Source: Thermaceae bacterium
GTDB lineage: Bacteria > Deinococcota > Deinococci > Deinococcales > Marinithermaceae
Assembly (NCBI GenBank): GCA_027023115.1
Contig: JALVWZ010000120.1
Location: 1-13,842, forward strand
DNA length: 13,842 bases
Reading direction: 5' to 3'
A program made the translations under genes and the position numbers. Under the pieces are notes generated by a model. It did not search any database, was not told where the DNA came from, and worked only from the letters and a program-made list of their open reading frames with translations. This document shows positions 6,908-13,128 of this stretch, piece after piece (the first letter of the stretch is position 1; each line of letters opens with the position of its first letter).

Positions 6908-7555
6908 TCACGACGGTCCTCCCTTGGCAGCCCTTAGCTCTTCGAGCGGCACCAACGCCCCCGTCGGGCAGACCTCCACGCAGTTGCCGCAGAAGATGCA
7001 GCCCGCTTCGGCCAGCTCCAGGTCGAAGGTGGTGGTCACCCCGGCTTCGGCTCCGCGACCGGTGAAGGCCAGCGCCCAGACCCCCTGAATACCCTCGCCG
7101 CAGGCGTCCAGACAGCGGCGGCAGTTGTAGCACTTGTCGTACTCGCGCACGAAAAACGGGTTGTCGGCCAGTGGCTTTCGCTGGCGGCGGCCCGCCAGCG
7201 GTTCGCCCCAGCGCGTCGGGTCGGCACCGTACTCTTCCATCCAGCCAGACAGCTCGTCGTCGTACTCCACGTTGGTTTCCAGCGCCACCAGCTCGAGCAC
7301 CGTCCGCCGCAGTTGCTCCACCGCCGCGCCGCGCGTGTTAACCACCATTCCCGGCCGCACCCGGGTAGCGCAGGCGGGTTCCATCCGGCCCGCCACCTCG
7401 ACCATGCACAGCCGGCAAATGCCTTCGGTGCCGGTCCGTTCGTGGTGGCAGAGGGTGGGTATTTCCACGCCCGCGCTGCGGGCCGCCTCGAGCACCGTCC
7501 AGTCGGGCTCGGCCTGCACCAGCAGGCCGTCAATGACGACCGCCACCCGGCTCAT
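6908..7555 (-). CDS. Ferredoxin subunit (HoxU/NuoG N-terminus-like) of formate dehydrogenase
   Basis: The 215-residue protein should carry electrons between the catalytic and diaphorase subunits. An N-terminal [2Fe-2S] plant-type ferredoxin domain has Cys36, Cys47, Cys50 and Cys62 (PTLCHHE, GICRLCMVEV, PACAT). Two [4Fe-4S] sites follow at Cys142/145/148/152 (KCYNCRRCLDAC) and Cys186/189/192/196 (GCIFCGNCVEVCP). The HxxxCxxCxxxxxC segment that binds a further cluster in NuoG, HoxU and FdsA is missing: residues 88-115 contain no cysteine or histidine. The frame is open upstream to 7753, but the ATG at 7555 is chosen. It begins the ferredoxin fold exactly and overlaps the preceding gene's stop as ATGA, which implies translational coupling. 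It corresponds to the N-terminal third of FdsA as a free-standing chain. Confidence 0.88.
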   Translation of the reverse strand: MSRVAVVIDGLLVQAEPDWTVLEAARSAGVEIPTLCHHERTGTEGICRLCMVEVAGRMEPACATRVRPGMVVNTRGAAVEQLRRTVLELVALETNVEYDDELSGWMEEYGADPTRWGEPLAGRRQRKPLADNPFFVREYDKCYNCRRCLDACGEGIQGVWALAFTGRGAEAGVTTTFDLELAEAGCIFCGNCVEVCPTGALVPLEELRAAKGGPS

Positions 7556-9084
7556 CGGTTCACCTCCACGAAGCGCTCGAGCAGGCTTCGCACCGCCCAA
7601 GGGGCGGCCTGACCCAGGCCGCAGAGGCTGCCCTGCTCGAGCGCCTGCGCCAGCTCGTGCAGCAGCTCGGGCCGCCGCTGGCCGCGTCGCCAGTTCCAGA
7701 CCAGACGGTGCAGATGGGGCGTTCCCAGGCTGCACGGGAAGCACTTGCCGCACGACTCGTGGGCGAAGAAGGCGCTCACCCCCTCGGCCACCGCCCAGAG
7801 GTCGCGGGTTTCGTCGAAGACCATCAACGCCCCGGGGCCAATCGAGTCGCCCTGCGCCCGGGGCGCTTCGAAGTCCAGCGGCAGCCCGGCGGCGTCGGGC
7901 AGCTTCAGGAAGGTTCCCGCCGCGCCGCCCAGCAGCACCGCCCGCGCCCTGCCGGCGCCGGCGGCCGCCAGCGCCTCTTCCAGGGTGGTGCCCAGCGCCA
8001 GCTCGTAAACGCCCGGCTTGGCCACGTCGCCGGAGATGGAAAACAGCTTGGGCCGCCGCTCGCGGTAGGCGTCGGCGCCGTGGCTGGCGACCAGGGCCAG
8101 GTGAGCCAGGGTCTCGACGTTGTTCACCAGCGTCGGCTTGCCGAACAGCCCTGCCTCGGCGGGGTAGGGGGGCTTGAGGCGCGGCTCGGCCCGCTTGCCC
8201 TCGATGCTCTCCAAAAGGGCGCTCTCCTCGCCGCAGATGTAAAGCCCGCCGCCGCGGAAGGTGCTGGTCTCGAGCCCGTCAAGGTAGCCGCTCGCCGCCA
8301 GCTCGCGCCGCGCCGCCTCCACCCGCTCCAGCGCCCCCTCGTACTCGCCGCGCACGTAGAAGACGATCTCGGAAGCCCCCACCGCCCGCGCCGCCAGCGC
8401 CGCGCCGGTCCAGACCAGGCGCGGGTTGTGCTCCATCAGCCAGCGGTCTTTGAAGTTGCCGGGTTCCGACTCGTCGCCGTTGACCACCACGTACTTTTCC
8501 GCAGCGTCCTGGGCGCGCACGGCTTCCAGCTTGCGCCAGACGGGGAAGTGGGCCCCGCCGAGGCCGCGCAATCCGGCGGCGCGGGCGCTGGCTATAAGCT
8601 CTCCCGCACCCGGAAACTGCGGCGGTGGGGGCGGGTCTTCCAGCAGCCAGCCGCCGCCGGCCAGTTCGCGCGGCAGCAGCCCGGCTGCGGGCCCCGGCTC
8701 TGCGCCCGCGGCCAGGCGTTCCAGGCTGGCTTCGTCCACCGGTGCGTAGACGCGGCGCTCGGCGCCCTGCTCCACCACCAGCGCTGGCCCGAGCGCCTCG
8801 AGGCCGTAGCTGTAGACGGTTCCGGATTCCACGCCGGCCGCCAGCGCCACCCGCTCCAGCGCGTTCAGGAGGCTATCGAAGTTACGGCTGCGCACCACCG
8901 GTTCGTCAACCAGCAGCCAGCGCTCGCCGGTTGCCGCGTAGCGCGGGTAGAAGCGCACCGCCTCCCAGGCGGCAGCCGCCGGCAGACCCGTGGCCCGGGC
9001 GGCCGCGGCTACGTCGGCCGGCTCCAGCGGCCCGCGCTTTAGCGCTTCGTCGAGCAGCGGCAGCAGTAGGGGTTTGTGATTCAC
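7552..9084 (-). CDS. NuoE/NuoF-like fused diaphorase subunit of formate dehydrogenase
   Basis: The 510-residue protein should pass electrons from the ferredoxin subunit via [4Fe-4S] and FMN to NAD+. Residues 1-125 have the helix and thioredoxin-like layout of NuoE, but no cysteine occurs before residue 284, so the NuoE [2Fe-2S] cluster is absent. The NuoF part follows: GLRGLGGAHFPVWRK (171-185) in place of the usual GLRGRGGAGFPTGxK, the FMN motif NGDESEPGNFKDR (202-214), GGLYICGEESALLESIEGKR (279-298) and KPTLVNNVETL (316-326). A SLBB-like segment (about 345-400) follows. The [4Fe-4S] site has Cys445, 448, 451 and 488 (ESCGKCFPC, SLCGLG). The frame is open upstream to 9279, but the GTG at 9084 is chosen because GGGGAGG lies 8 nt before it and a TACAAT promoter box just beyond. 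It is the first gene of the operon and overlaps the next by four bases. Confidence 0.88.
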   Translation of the reverse strand: MNHKPLLLPLLDEALKRGPLEPADVAAAARATGLPAAAAWEAVRFYPRYAATGERWLLVDEPVVRSRNFDSLLNALERVALAAGVESGTVYSYGLEALGPALVVEQGAERRVYAPVDEASLERLAAGAEPGPAAGLLPRELAGGGWLLEDPPPPPQFPGAGELIASARAAGLRGLGGAHFPVWRKLEAVRAQDAAEKYVVVNGDESEPGNFKDRWLMEHNPRLVWTGAALAARAVGASEIVFYVRGEYEGALERVEAARRELAASGYLDGLETSTFRGGGLYICGEESALLESIEGKRAEPRLKPPYPAEAGLFGKPTLVNNVETLAHLALVASHGADAYRERRPKLFSISGDVAKPGVYELALGTTLEEALAAAGAGRARAVLLGGAAGTFLKLPDAAGLPLDFEAPRAQGDSIGPGALMVFDETRDLWAVAEGVSAFFAHESCGKCFPCSLGTPHLHRLVWNWRRGQRRPELLHELAQALEQGSLCGLGQAAPWAVRSLLERFVEVNR

Positions 9085-9110
9085 GTTGACATCCTCCCCA
9101 GCTTGCGCCC

Positions 9111-9138
9111 ATTGTAACGGGCGTTCCACCGGTACAAT
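9111..9138. promoter_or_regulatory. Divergent promoter in an inverted repeat, two TACAAT boxes
   Basis: The left arm ATTGTAACGG (9111-9120) and right arm CCGGTACAAT (9129-9138) match as an inverted repeat in 9 of 10 positions around an 8-nt spacer. The right arm gives a plus-strand TACAAT (9133-9138), 7 nt before the ATG at 9146, for a leaderless transcript. The left arm, read on the minus strand, gives TACAAT (9116-9111), 26 nt before the GTG at 9084, leaving room for a leader with GGGGAGG. The complement of each -10 supplies a TTGTA(A/C) hexamer 15 nt upstream of the other, so each arm may serve as -10 one way and -35-like the other. RNA polymerase could not hold both promoters at once. A dimeric regulator could also read the symmetry. 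A TTGACA at 9086-9091 has no -10 at the right distance. Confidence 0.6.
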
Positions 9139-9145
9139 GCCACTT

Positions 9146-11176
9146 ATGACCCACGGCGTTACCTGCCCGCTCGACTGTCCCGACCGCTGCCGCTTGCTGG
9201 TGACGGTTCGGGAAGGGCGCGTGGTCCGGGTGGCCGGCGACCCGAACCACCCCATCAGCCGCGGCTTCGCCTGCGCCAAGACGAACCGCTGGCCCGAGCG
9301 CCAGCACCACCCAGACCGGCCGCTCTACCCCATGCGCCGCGTGGGCCCTAAGGGCGCGGGTCGCTTCGAGCGGGCGAGCTGGGACGAGGCGCTGGACGAG
9401 ATAGCCGGTCGCCTGAAGCGCGTCCTCGACGAGTACGGCGGCGAGGCGGTGGCCCGCTACCACTACGCCGGCACCACCGGTCTGTTGCAGGGGCGGGCGC
9501 CGGTGGCTTTCTTCCGTGCCATCGGTGCTTGCGAGCTCGACGAGACTATCTGCGCCAGCGCCGGCGGTGAAGCCTGGGAAGCCGCCTACGGCCCCCACAA
9601 GACCGGCACCGACCCCGAGAACGTCGGTGCGGCCGGGTTCATCGTCATCTGGGGAGCCAACCCCCTTTCGACCAACGCCCACCTAACGCCGTTTCTCAAG
9701 GAGGCGCGCAGGCGGGGTGCCGCTATCTGGCACGTGGACCCCTACGAAAACCGCACCAGCCGCTTCGCCGACCGTCACCTGAAGATTCGCCCGGGCAGCG
9801 ACGCCGCCCTGGCCTACGCGGTGGCGCGAGTCCTCTTCGCCGAAGGGCTGGTGGACGAAGACTACCTGAACGACCACGCCGAAGGGGTCGCGGAGTTCCG
9901 CGCCGCGGCCGAATCCTGGACGCCAGCGCGGGCGGAGCGGGTCACCGGTGTTGACGCGGATACGATAGTCGAGCTGGCGCGCCGCTTCGGGCGGGCCCGG
10001 CCCGGCTTCGTCCGTGTCGGTTACGGGATGACCCGCCAGCCCGGCGGTGCGGACGCGCTGCGGGCGGTAATTCTCCTGCCGGCCCTCACCGGCGCTTGGA
10101 AGCACCCTGCCGGCGGGGCGCTGTTGAGCACCAGCGGCGCTTTCCACCTCAACAAGGAACGGCTCGAGGGCGCCCACTGGTTGCGGCAAAACACCCCGGC
10201 TAACGGCTACTTCCGCCCCAACCCCACCGTGCGCACGGTCAACCAAAGCGAGTTCGCCAGCGCCCTCACCCGCTGGGACCCGCCCTTGCGCGCCCTCTTC
10301 GTCTTCAACGCCAACCCCGCGATCAGCACCCCCGACTCGGCGCGGGTGCGGGTGGGCCTGGAGCGCGAGGACCTGTTCACGGTCGTCCTCGAAAACGCCC
10401 TTAGCGAAACGGCCCGTTACGCCGACTGGCTGCTGCCGGCCACCACCTTTTTGGAGCACTCCGACCTCTACACCAGCTACGGCAACTACTGGCTGCACTG
10501 GAGCCAGGCGGTGCTGGAGCCGGCGGGCGAGACCCGCCCCAACCGCTGGGTCTTCGCCGAGCTGGCGCGCCGGCTGGGCCTGGACGCGTCCGAACTCTTC
10601 GCAAGCGGCGAAGAGCTGGCCCGCGAGCTTTTGAACAGCGATCACCCCCACCTGCAAAGCGTCACCTTCGAGCGCCTGCGCGAAGCCGGCAGCCTCAAGC
10701 TGAACCTGCCTCAGCCCTTCACCCCCCACGCCGCCGGAGCCAATACCCCCAGCGGCCGGGTGCGCTTCGGTCCGCCGCCCAAGGTGATAACTCCCAGTAC
10801 CACGGCCGAGTTCCCCTACCTGCTCATGACCCCGCCGCAGCACTACTTTCTGGGCAGCATCTACGCGCCTCTGGAGAGCCTGCGTGCCGCCGCCGGCGGT
10901 GAGCCGGAGGTCTGGATACACCCCGCCGACGCCGCGCGGGAAGGGCTGGAGAGCGGCGGCTACGTTTTGCTCGAGAGCGAGGTAGGCCGTGTCAAGCGGC
11001 GCCTGCGGGTGAGCGGGCGCACCCAGCCGGGCGTGCTGGTGCTGGAAGGGACCTGGCCGGCGGAGGCCGCCCCCGACGGCCTGCCGGCCAATGCCCTCAC
11101 CCCGGAGCGGCTGACCGACGCCGGCCGGCAGGCGGTTTTTCACGGGGTGGCGGTGCGAATCAGTCGTTATATGTAA
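9146..11176 (+). CDS. Uncharacterised molybdopterin oxidoreductase (MopB_3-like)
   Basis: The 676-residue protein belongs to the DMSO-reductase superfamily. It should bind an N-terminal [4Fe-4S] cluster through Cys7, Cys11, Cys15 and Cys43 (CPLDCPDRC, then FACAK with Lys45). The spacing Cx3Cx3C differs from the formate dehydrogenase pattern Cx2Cx3C and suggests the uncharacterised MopB_3-type group. At the position of the metal ligand is DETICASAGGEAW (about 132-144), with Cys136 as candidate ligand. No Sec, CARxCH or NPLRGQNN formate dehydrogenase signature is present. The segment IWGANPLSTNAH (about 172-183) and the C-terminal dinucleotide domain with MTPPQHYFLGS are typical of the superfamily. 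The frame is open from 9086, but the ATG at 9146 is chosen: the cluster motif starts six residues later and TACAAT lies 7 nt upstream. No Tat signal is seen, so it is cytosolic. The substrate is unknown. It is transcribed away from the formate dehydrogenase operon through a shared control region. Confidence 0.87.
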   Translation: MTHGVTCPLDCPDRCRLLVTVREGRVVRVAGDPNHPISRGFACAKTNRWPERQHHPDRPLYPMRRVGPKGAGRFERASWDEALDEIAGRLKRVLDEYGGEAVARYHYAGTTGLLQGRAPVAFFRAIGACELDETICASAGGEAWEAAYGPHKTGTDPENVGAAGFIVIWGANPLSTNAHLTPFLKEARRRGAAIWHVDPYENRTSRFADRHLKIRPGSDAALAYAVARVLFAEGLVDEDYLNDHAEGVAEFRAAAESWTPARAERVTGVDADTIVELARRFGRARPGFVRVGYGMTRQPGGADALRAVILLPALTGAWKHPAGGALLSTSGAFHLNKERLEGAHWLRQNTPANGYFRPNPTVRTVNQSEFASALTRWDPPLRALFVFNANPAISTPDSARVRVGLEREDLFTVVLENALSETARYADWLLPATTFLEHSDLYTSYGNYWLHWSQAVLEPAGETRPNRWVFAELARRLGLDASELFASGEELARELLNSDHPHLQSVTFERLREAGSLKLNLPQPFTPHAAGANTPSGRVRFGPPPKVITPSTTAEFPYLLMTPPQHYFLGSIYAPLESLRAAAGGEPEVWIHPADAAREGLESGGYVLLESEVGRVKRRLRVSGRTQPGVLVLEGTWPAEAAPDGLPANALTPERLTDAGRQAVFHGVAVRISRYM

Positions 11177-11193
11177 GCGTTTCGTACGTCAAA

Positions 11194-11212
11194 AGCCGCC
11201 AGCGGCTAAACT
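11194..11212 (+). promoter_or_regulatory. SDR gene promoter: CCGCCAGCGG box and TAAACT -10
   Basis: TAAACT (11207-11212) fits TANNNT and ends 6 nt before the ATG at 11219, again a leaderless layout with no Shine-Dalgarno. CCGCCAGCGG (11196-11205) stands one base upstream of it, exactly as before comM. Here the palindrome extends to AGCCGC-CA-GCGGCT (11194-11207). No convincing -35 is seen. Confidence 0.45.
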
Positions 11213-11218
11213 GAGCCT

Positions 11219-11923
11219 ATGGAAAAGCCCGTAGCGTTGGTTACCGGAGCTAACCGGGGCATTGGCTTCGAGGTGGTGCGGGGCCTGGCCGAACGCGGTT
11301 ACCTGGCCTTGCTGGGTGCACGCGACGCCGCCGCCGGAGAAGAGGCGGCCGCCCGGCTGGGCGCGGCAGGGCTTGCGGTGGAGCCCGTGCAAATCGACGT
11401 AACCGACGCCGCCAGCGTCAACGCCGCGCTGGCCGTGGCCCGGGACCGCTACGGGCGGCTGGACTCGCTGGTGAACAACGCCGGGGTGCTGCTCGACGAG
11501 GGGGTGCCCGGGCTCGAGGTGCCGGTGGAAACGGTGCACGCCACCTACGAGGTCAACGTCTACGGCGCGCTGCGGGTGGCGCAGGCCTTCGCGCCGCTAA
11601 TCGTAGCCAGCGGAGGTGGGAACGTCGTCAACGTTTCCTCCATCATGGGGCAACTGGCCTACGCCGGCCCCGGATACCTGGCTTACCGCAGCTCGAAGGC
11701 GGCGCTCAACATGATCACCCGGGTGCTGGCGGCCGAGCTCAAGCCGCGCGGCGTGCGCGTCAACTCGGCCCATCCGGGCTGGGTGCGCACCCGCATGGGC
11801 GGCCCGGCGGCTCCGGGAACTCCCGAGGAAGGCGCGGCGCCCATCATCTGGTTGGCCACCCTCGGCCCCGACGGTCCGACGGGCGGGTTCTTCGGGCCAG
11901 GCAACCAGCCGCTCGACTGGTAG
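11219..11923 (+). CDS. Short-chain dehydrogenase/reductase, carbonyl-reductase-like
   Basis: The 234-residue protein is a classical SDR. It has the dinucleotide loop TGANRGIG (9-16), Asp60 in QIDVTD, NNAG (86-89), the catalytic Ser in NVSSIMG (138-144), Tyr156 and Lys160 (YRSSK), and HPGWVRTRMGG (185-195). TGANRGIG and the HPGWVRT turn are like those of animal carbonyl reductases and related bacterial NADPH-linked reductases. Arg at the end of the second strand (LLGARD) would favour NADP(H). The substrate cannot be told. It lies 42 nt after the molybdoenzyme gene on the same strand but has its own -10 box, so both co-transcription and independent expression are possible. No intrinsic terminator is visible between them. 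The frame ends with FFGPGNQPLDW, a tail common in this SDR group. Confidence 0.88.
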   Translation: MEKPVALVTGANRGIGFEVVRGLAERGYLALLGARDAAAGEEAAARLGAAGLAVEPVQIDVTDAASVNAALAVARDRYGRLDSLVNNAGVLLDEGVPGLEVPVETVHATYEVNVYGALRVAQAFAPLIVASGGGNVVNVSSIMGQLAYAGPGYLAYRSSKAALNMITRVLAAELKPRGVRVNSAHPGWVRTRMGGPAAPGTPEEGAAPIIWLATLGPDGPTGGFFGPGNQPLDW

Positions 11924-11984
11924 GATCGCAACCCAGCCCACCCACAACCGATTTTTGGATTCGTCTCCTGCGTCTGCACAAAGC

Positions 11985-12039
11985 TGGTCGGCGTGACGTT
12001 CGTTGCTCCCCCGGCGGCACCTTCAGCCGGTCCCGACCA
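11985..12039. other. Nested inverted repeats in a 184-bp intergenic gap
   Basis: The outer arms TGGTCGG (11985-11991) and CCGACCA (12033-12039) pair perfectly. Inside them CCGGC (12011-12015) pairs with GCCGG (12026-12030) around a 10-nt loop. There is no T run after it, so it is not an intrinsic terminator, and it matches no riboswitch consensus I know. It could be the 3' end structure of the SDR transcript, a structured RNA upstream of the next gene, or chance in GC-rich DNA. The rest of the 11924-12107 gap shows nothing recognisable apart from the -10 box at 12095. Confidence 0.35.
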
Positions 12040-12094
12040 ACGAGAATGCCAGGGCTAACTTCTTTGCGTGCCCACACCGACGTGGCCGGACGCT

Positions 12095-12100
12095 TAGAGT
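12095..12100 (+). promoter_or_regulatory. TAGAGT -10 box before the exported-protein gene
   Basis: TAGAGT fits TANNNT and ends 7 nt before the GTG at 12108. An AAGGA at 12101-12105 is only 2 nt from the GTG, too close to work as a normal Shine-Dalgarno, which favours a leaderless start. Confidence 0.4.
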
Positions 12101-12107
12101 AAGGAAC

Positions 12108-12737
12108 GTGCCTACGTTACCTGCTAGAACACTTACGGCCGCGCTGCTCGTGGCCACGCTCGCCCTGGCCAACGCACAAGGGGGTTACCGGTTGCTGGCG
12201 GAGCCTTGCGCAGAAGAACTGTCCAGCTACAAAGTCGCGGACGCAGCCGGCGCCGCCGTGGACCTGCCCTTCGAGGTCCAGGCGGCCCTTTACTGCGCCT
12301 ACGGCGTGGACCTGGCCCCCGGCGGCCGCTTCTTGCTCTACCCGCTTTTCGATGCTGACGGCGTGGAGACGATTCACGTCTACGACCTGGCCGAGCGAGC
12401 CGAGACCGACGAGGTCGAGCTGCCCCCCGCCGAGATGGACGCCCTCGGCTATACCTGGTCGGAAAACCCCACCCGCTTCGCCTTCGCCCCGGGCGACCGC
12501 GCCAACCCGCTCTATTACCGCACTTACGTTTTTCAGCTTAGTCCTGAAGGGCGATTGAGCGCGGTCGGCGCCTACGACCTGCGCCTCAAGCCCGTATGCG
12601 GACTGGACGGTTGCGAGCCGCTGGCGGGCGAGAGCTTTTACTTTGCCAGCGCCCATACACTCGTCTACCGCACCTGGGAGCAGCAGGAAGACGAACCCGA
12701 CGGCCCGCAGACGCTACGGACGCTAGAGCTGCCGTAG
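12108..12737 (+). CDS. Exported protein of unknown function (possible partial beta-propeller)
   Basis: The frame is open from 12003, but the GTG at 12108 is preferred because it begins a clear signal peptide: basic start MPTLPAR, hydrophobic core TLTAALLVATLALA, and likely cleavage at ANA-QGG (after residue 23). The preceding 35 codons read as Arg/His/Pro-rich non-coding DNA. The mature part of about 186 residues is acidic and has four cysteines (34, 63, 164, 169) that could form two disulfides outside the cytoplasm. The segments VDLAPGGRFLLYPLFDADGV and YTWSENPTRFAFAPGDRANP look like strands of WD40/TolB-type propeller blades (a D-x-GR-L or S-P-D-G-like turn followed by a hydrophobic strand). 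There is room for only about three blades, so a complete propeller is unlikely. I recognise no named family. A small CCGGC-ATT-GCCGG hairpin without a T run follows the stop. Confidence 0.65.
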   Translation: MPTLPARTLTAALLVATLALANAQGGYRLLAEPCAEELSSYKVADAAGAAVDLPFEVQAALYCAYGVDLAPGGRFLLYPLFDADGVETIHVYDLAERAETDEVELPPAEMDALGYTWSENPTRFAFAPGDRANPLYYRTYVFQLSPEGRLSAVGAYDLRLKPVCGLDGCEPLAGESFYFASAHTLVYRTWEQQEDEPDGPQTLRTLELP

Positions 12738-12912
12738 TTCCCGGCATTGCCGGAGTGTGGGCGATACCTTCCCGCTATCCGTGAAGGTTATTGGAGCGAC
12801 CATGACGGCACAAAGGCCTTACCACGACCATTGACTTAATCCTGGCCTAACTGCAACTTCTCAATACGTTGTTCACAGAGCCCGGGAGGGGCGGTGCGTG
12901 GTGGCTAGGTTG

Positions 12913-12940
12913 TAGGAGGTGGGGTGTAGGAGGTGGGCAA
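12913..12940 (+). repeat. Heptanucleotide repeat, TAGGAGG type
   Basis: TAGGAGGTGGG occurs at 12913-12923 and again at 12927-12937, 14 bp apart. It is the same unit and period as the array at 6782-6813 in the formate dehydrogenase operon. Confidence 0.75.
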
Positions 12941-12980
12941 GTCGCATTAGAAGTGTGCATGGCGACGCATCGCGGTTTTC

Positions 12981-13067
12981 CCACGAGCCACGAGCCACTT
13001 GCGGCTCCAAAACCCCACCCCGGCCCTCCCCGAAGGGGAGGGGTTTCATCTGATGCAAGCTGCAAGC
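12981..13067 (+). repeat. Short heptanucleotide repeats and a G/C palindrome
   Basis: CACGAGC is repeated twice head to tail (12982-12995). TGCAAGC is repeated twice (13054-13067). Between them CCCTCCCC (13024-13031) and GGGGAGGG (13035-13042) form a perfect 8-bp inverted repeat around GAA, flanked by CCCCACCCCGG. Palindromes of this composition are common dispersed elements in many GC-rich bacterial genomes. Confidence 0.65.
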
Positions 13068-13090
13068 CGCGGGCGCTGTGTCGTCTTTGA

Positions 13091-13128
13091 GCCACAAACC
13101 ACGGGCCACGAGCCACAAGCCACATGCC
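13091..13128 (+). repeat. Heptanucleotide array, GCCACNN type
   Basis: Five consecutive heptads, GCCACAA, ACCACGG, GCCACGA, GCCACAA and GCCACAT, run from 13091 to 13125 and a partial unit follows. The period is 7 bp, as in the other arrays, but the unit sequence differs. Confidence 0.75.

Noticed and set aside
7657..9042. 461-codon plus-strand frame opposite the diaphorase gene
   Set aside because: It is a shadow of the NuoF-like gene, with no motifs and no promoter or ribosome site.
9086..9091. TTGACA, a perfect -35 hexamer on the plus strand
   Set aside because: No TANNNT or TATAAT-like box occurs 16-18 nt downstream of it, and the -10 in use (9133) is 41 nt away.
9085..9279. N-terminal extension of the diaphorase subunit by 65 residues
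   Set aside because: It would cross both promoter boxes and the start of the divergent gene. The GTG at 9084 has an excellent Shine-Dalgarno and begins the NuoE-like helices.
12802..12834. Ten-codon frame (MTAQRPYHDH) with GGAG five bases before the ATG
   Set aside because: Too short to support as a gene. It may be a chance frame or the stump of a lost element; reading past its stop gives no recognisable protein.
12981..13128. CRISPR-like repeated units (CACGAGC, GCCACAA and similar)
   Set aside because: Units are 7 bp, directly tandem, degenerate and without spacers, so this is not a CRISPR array.
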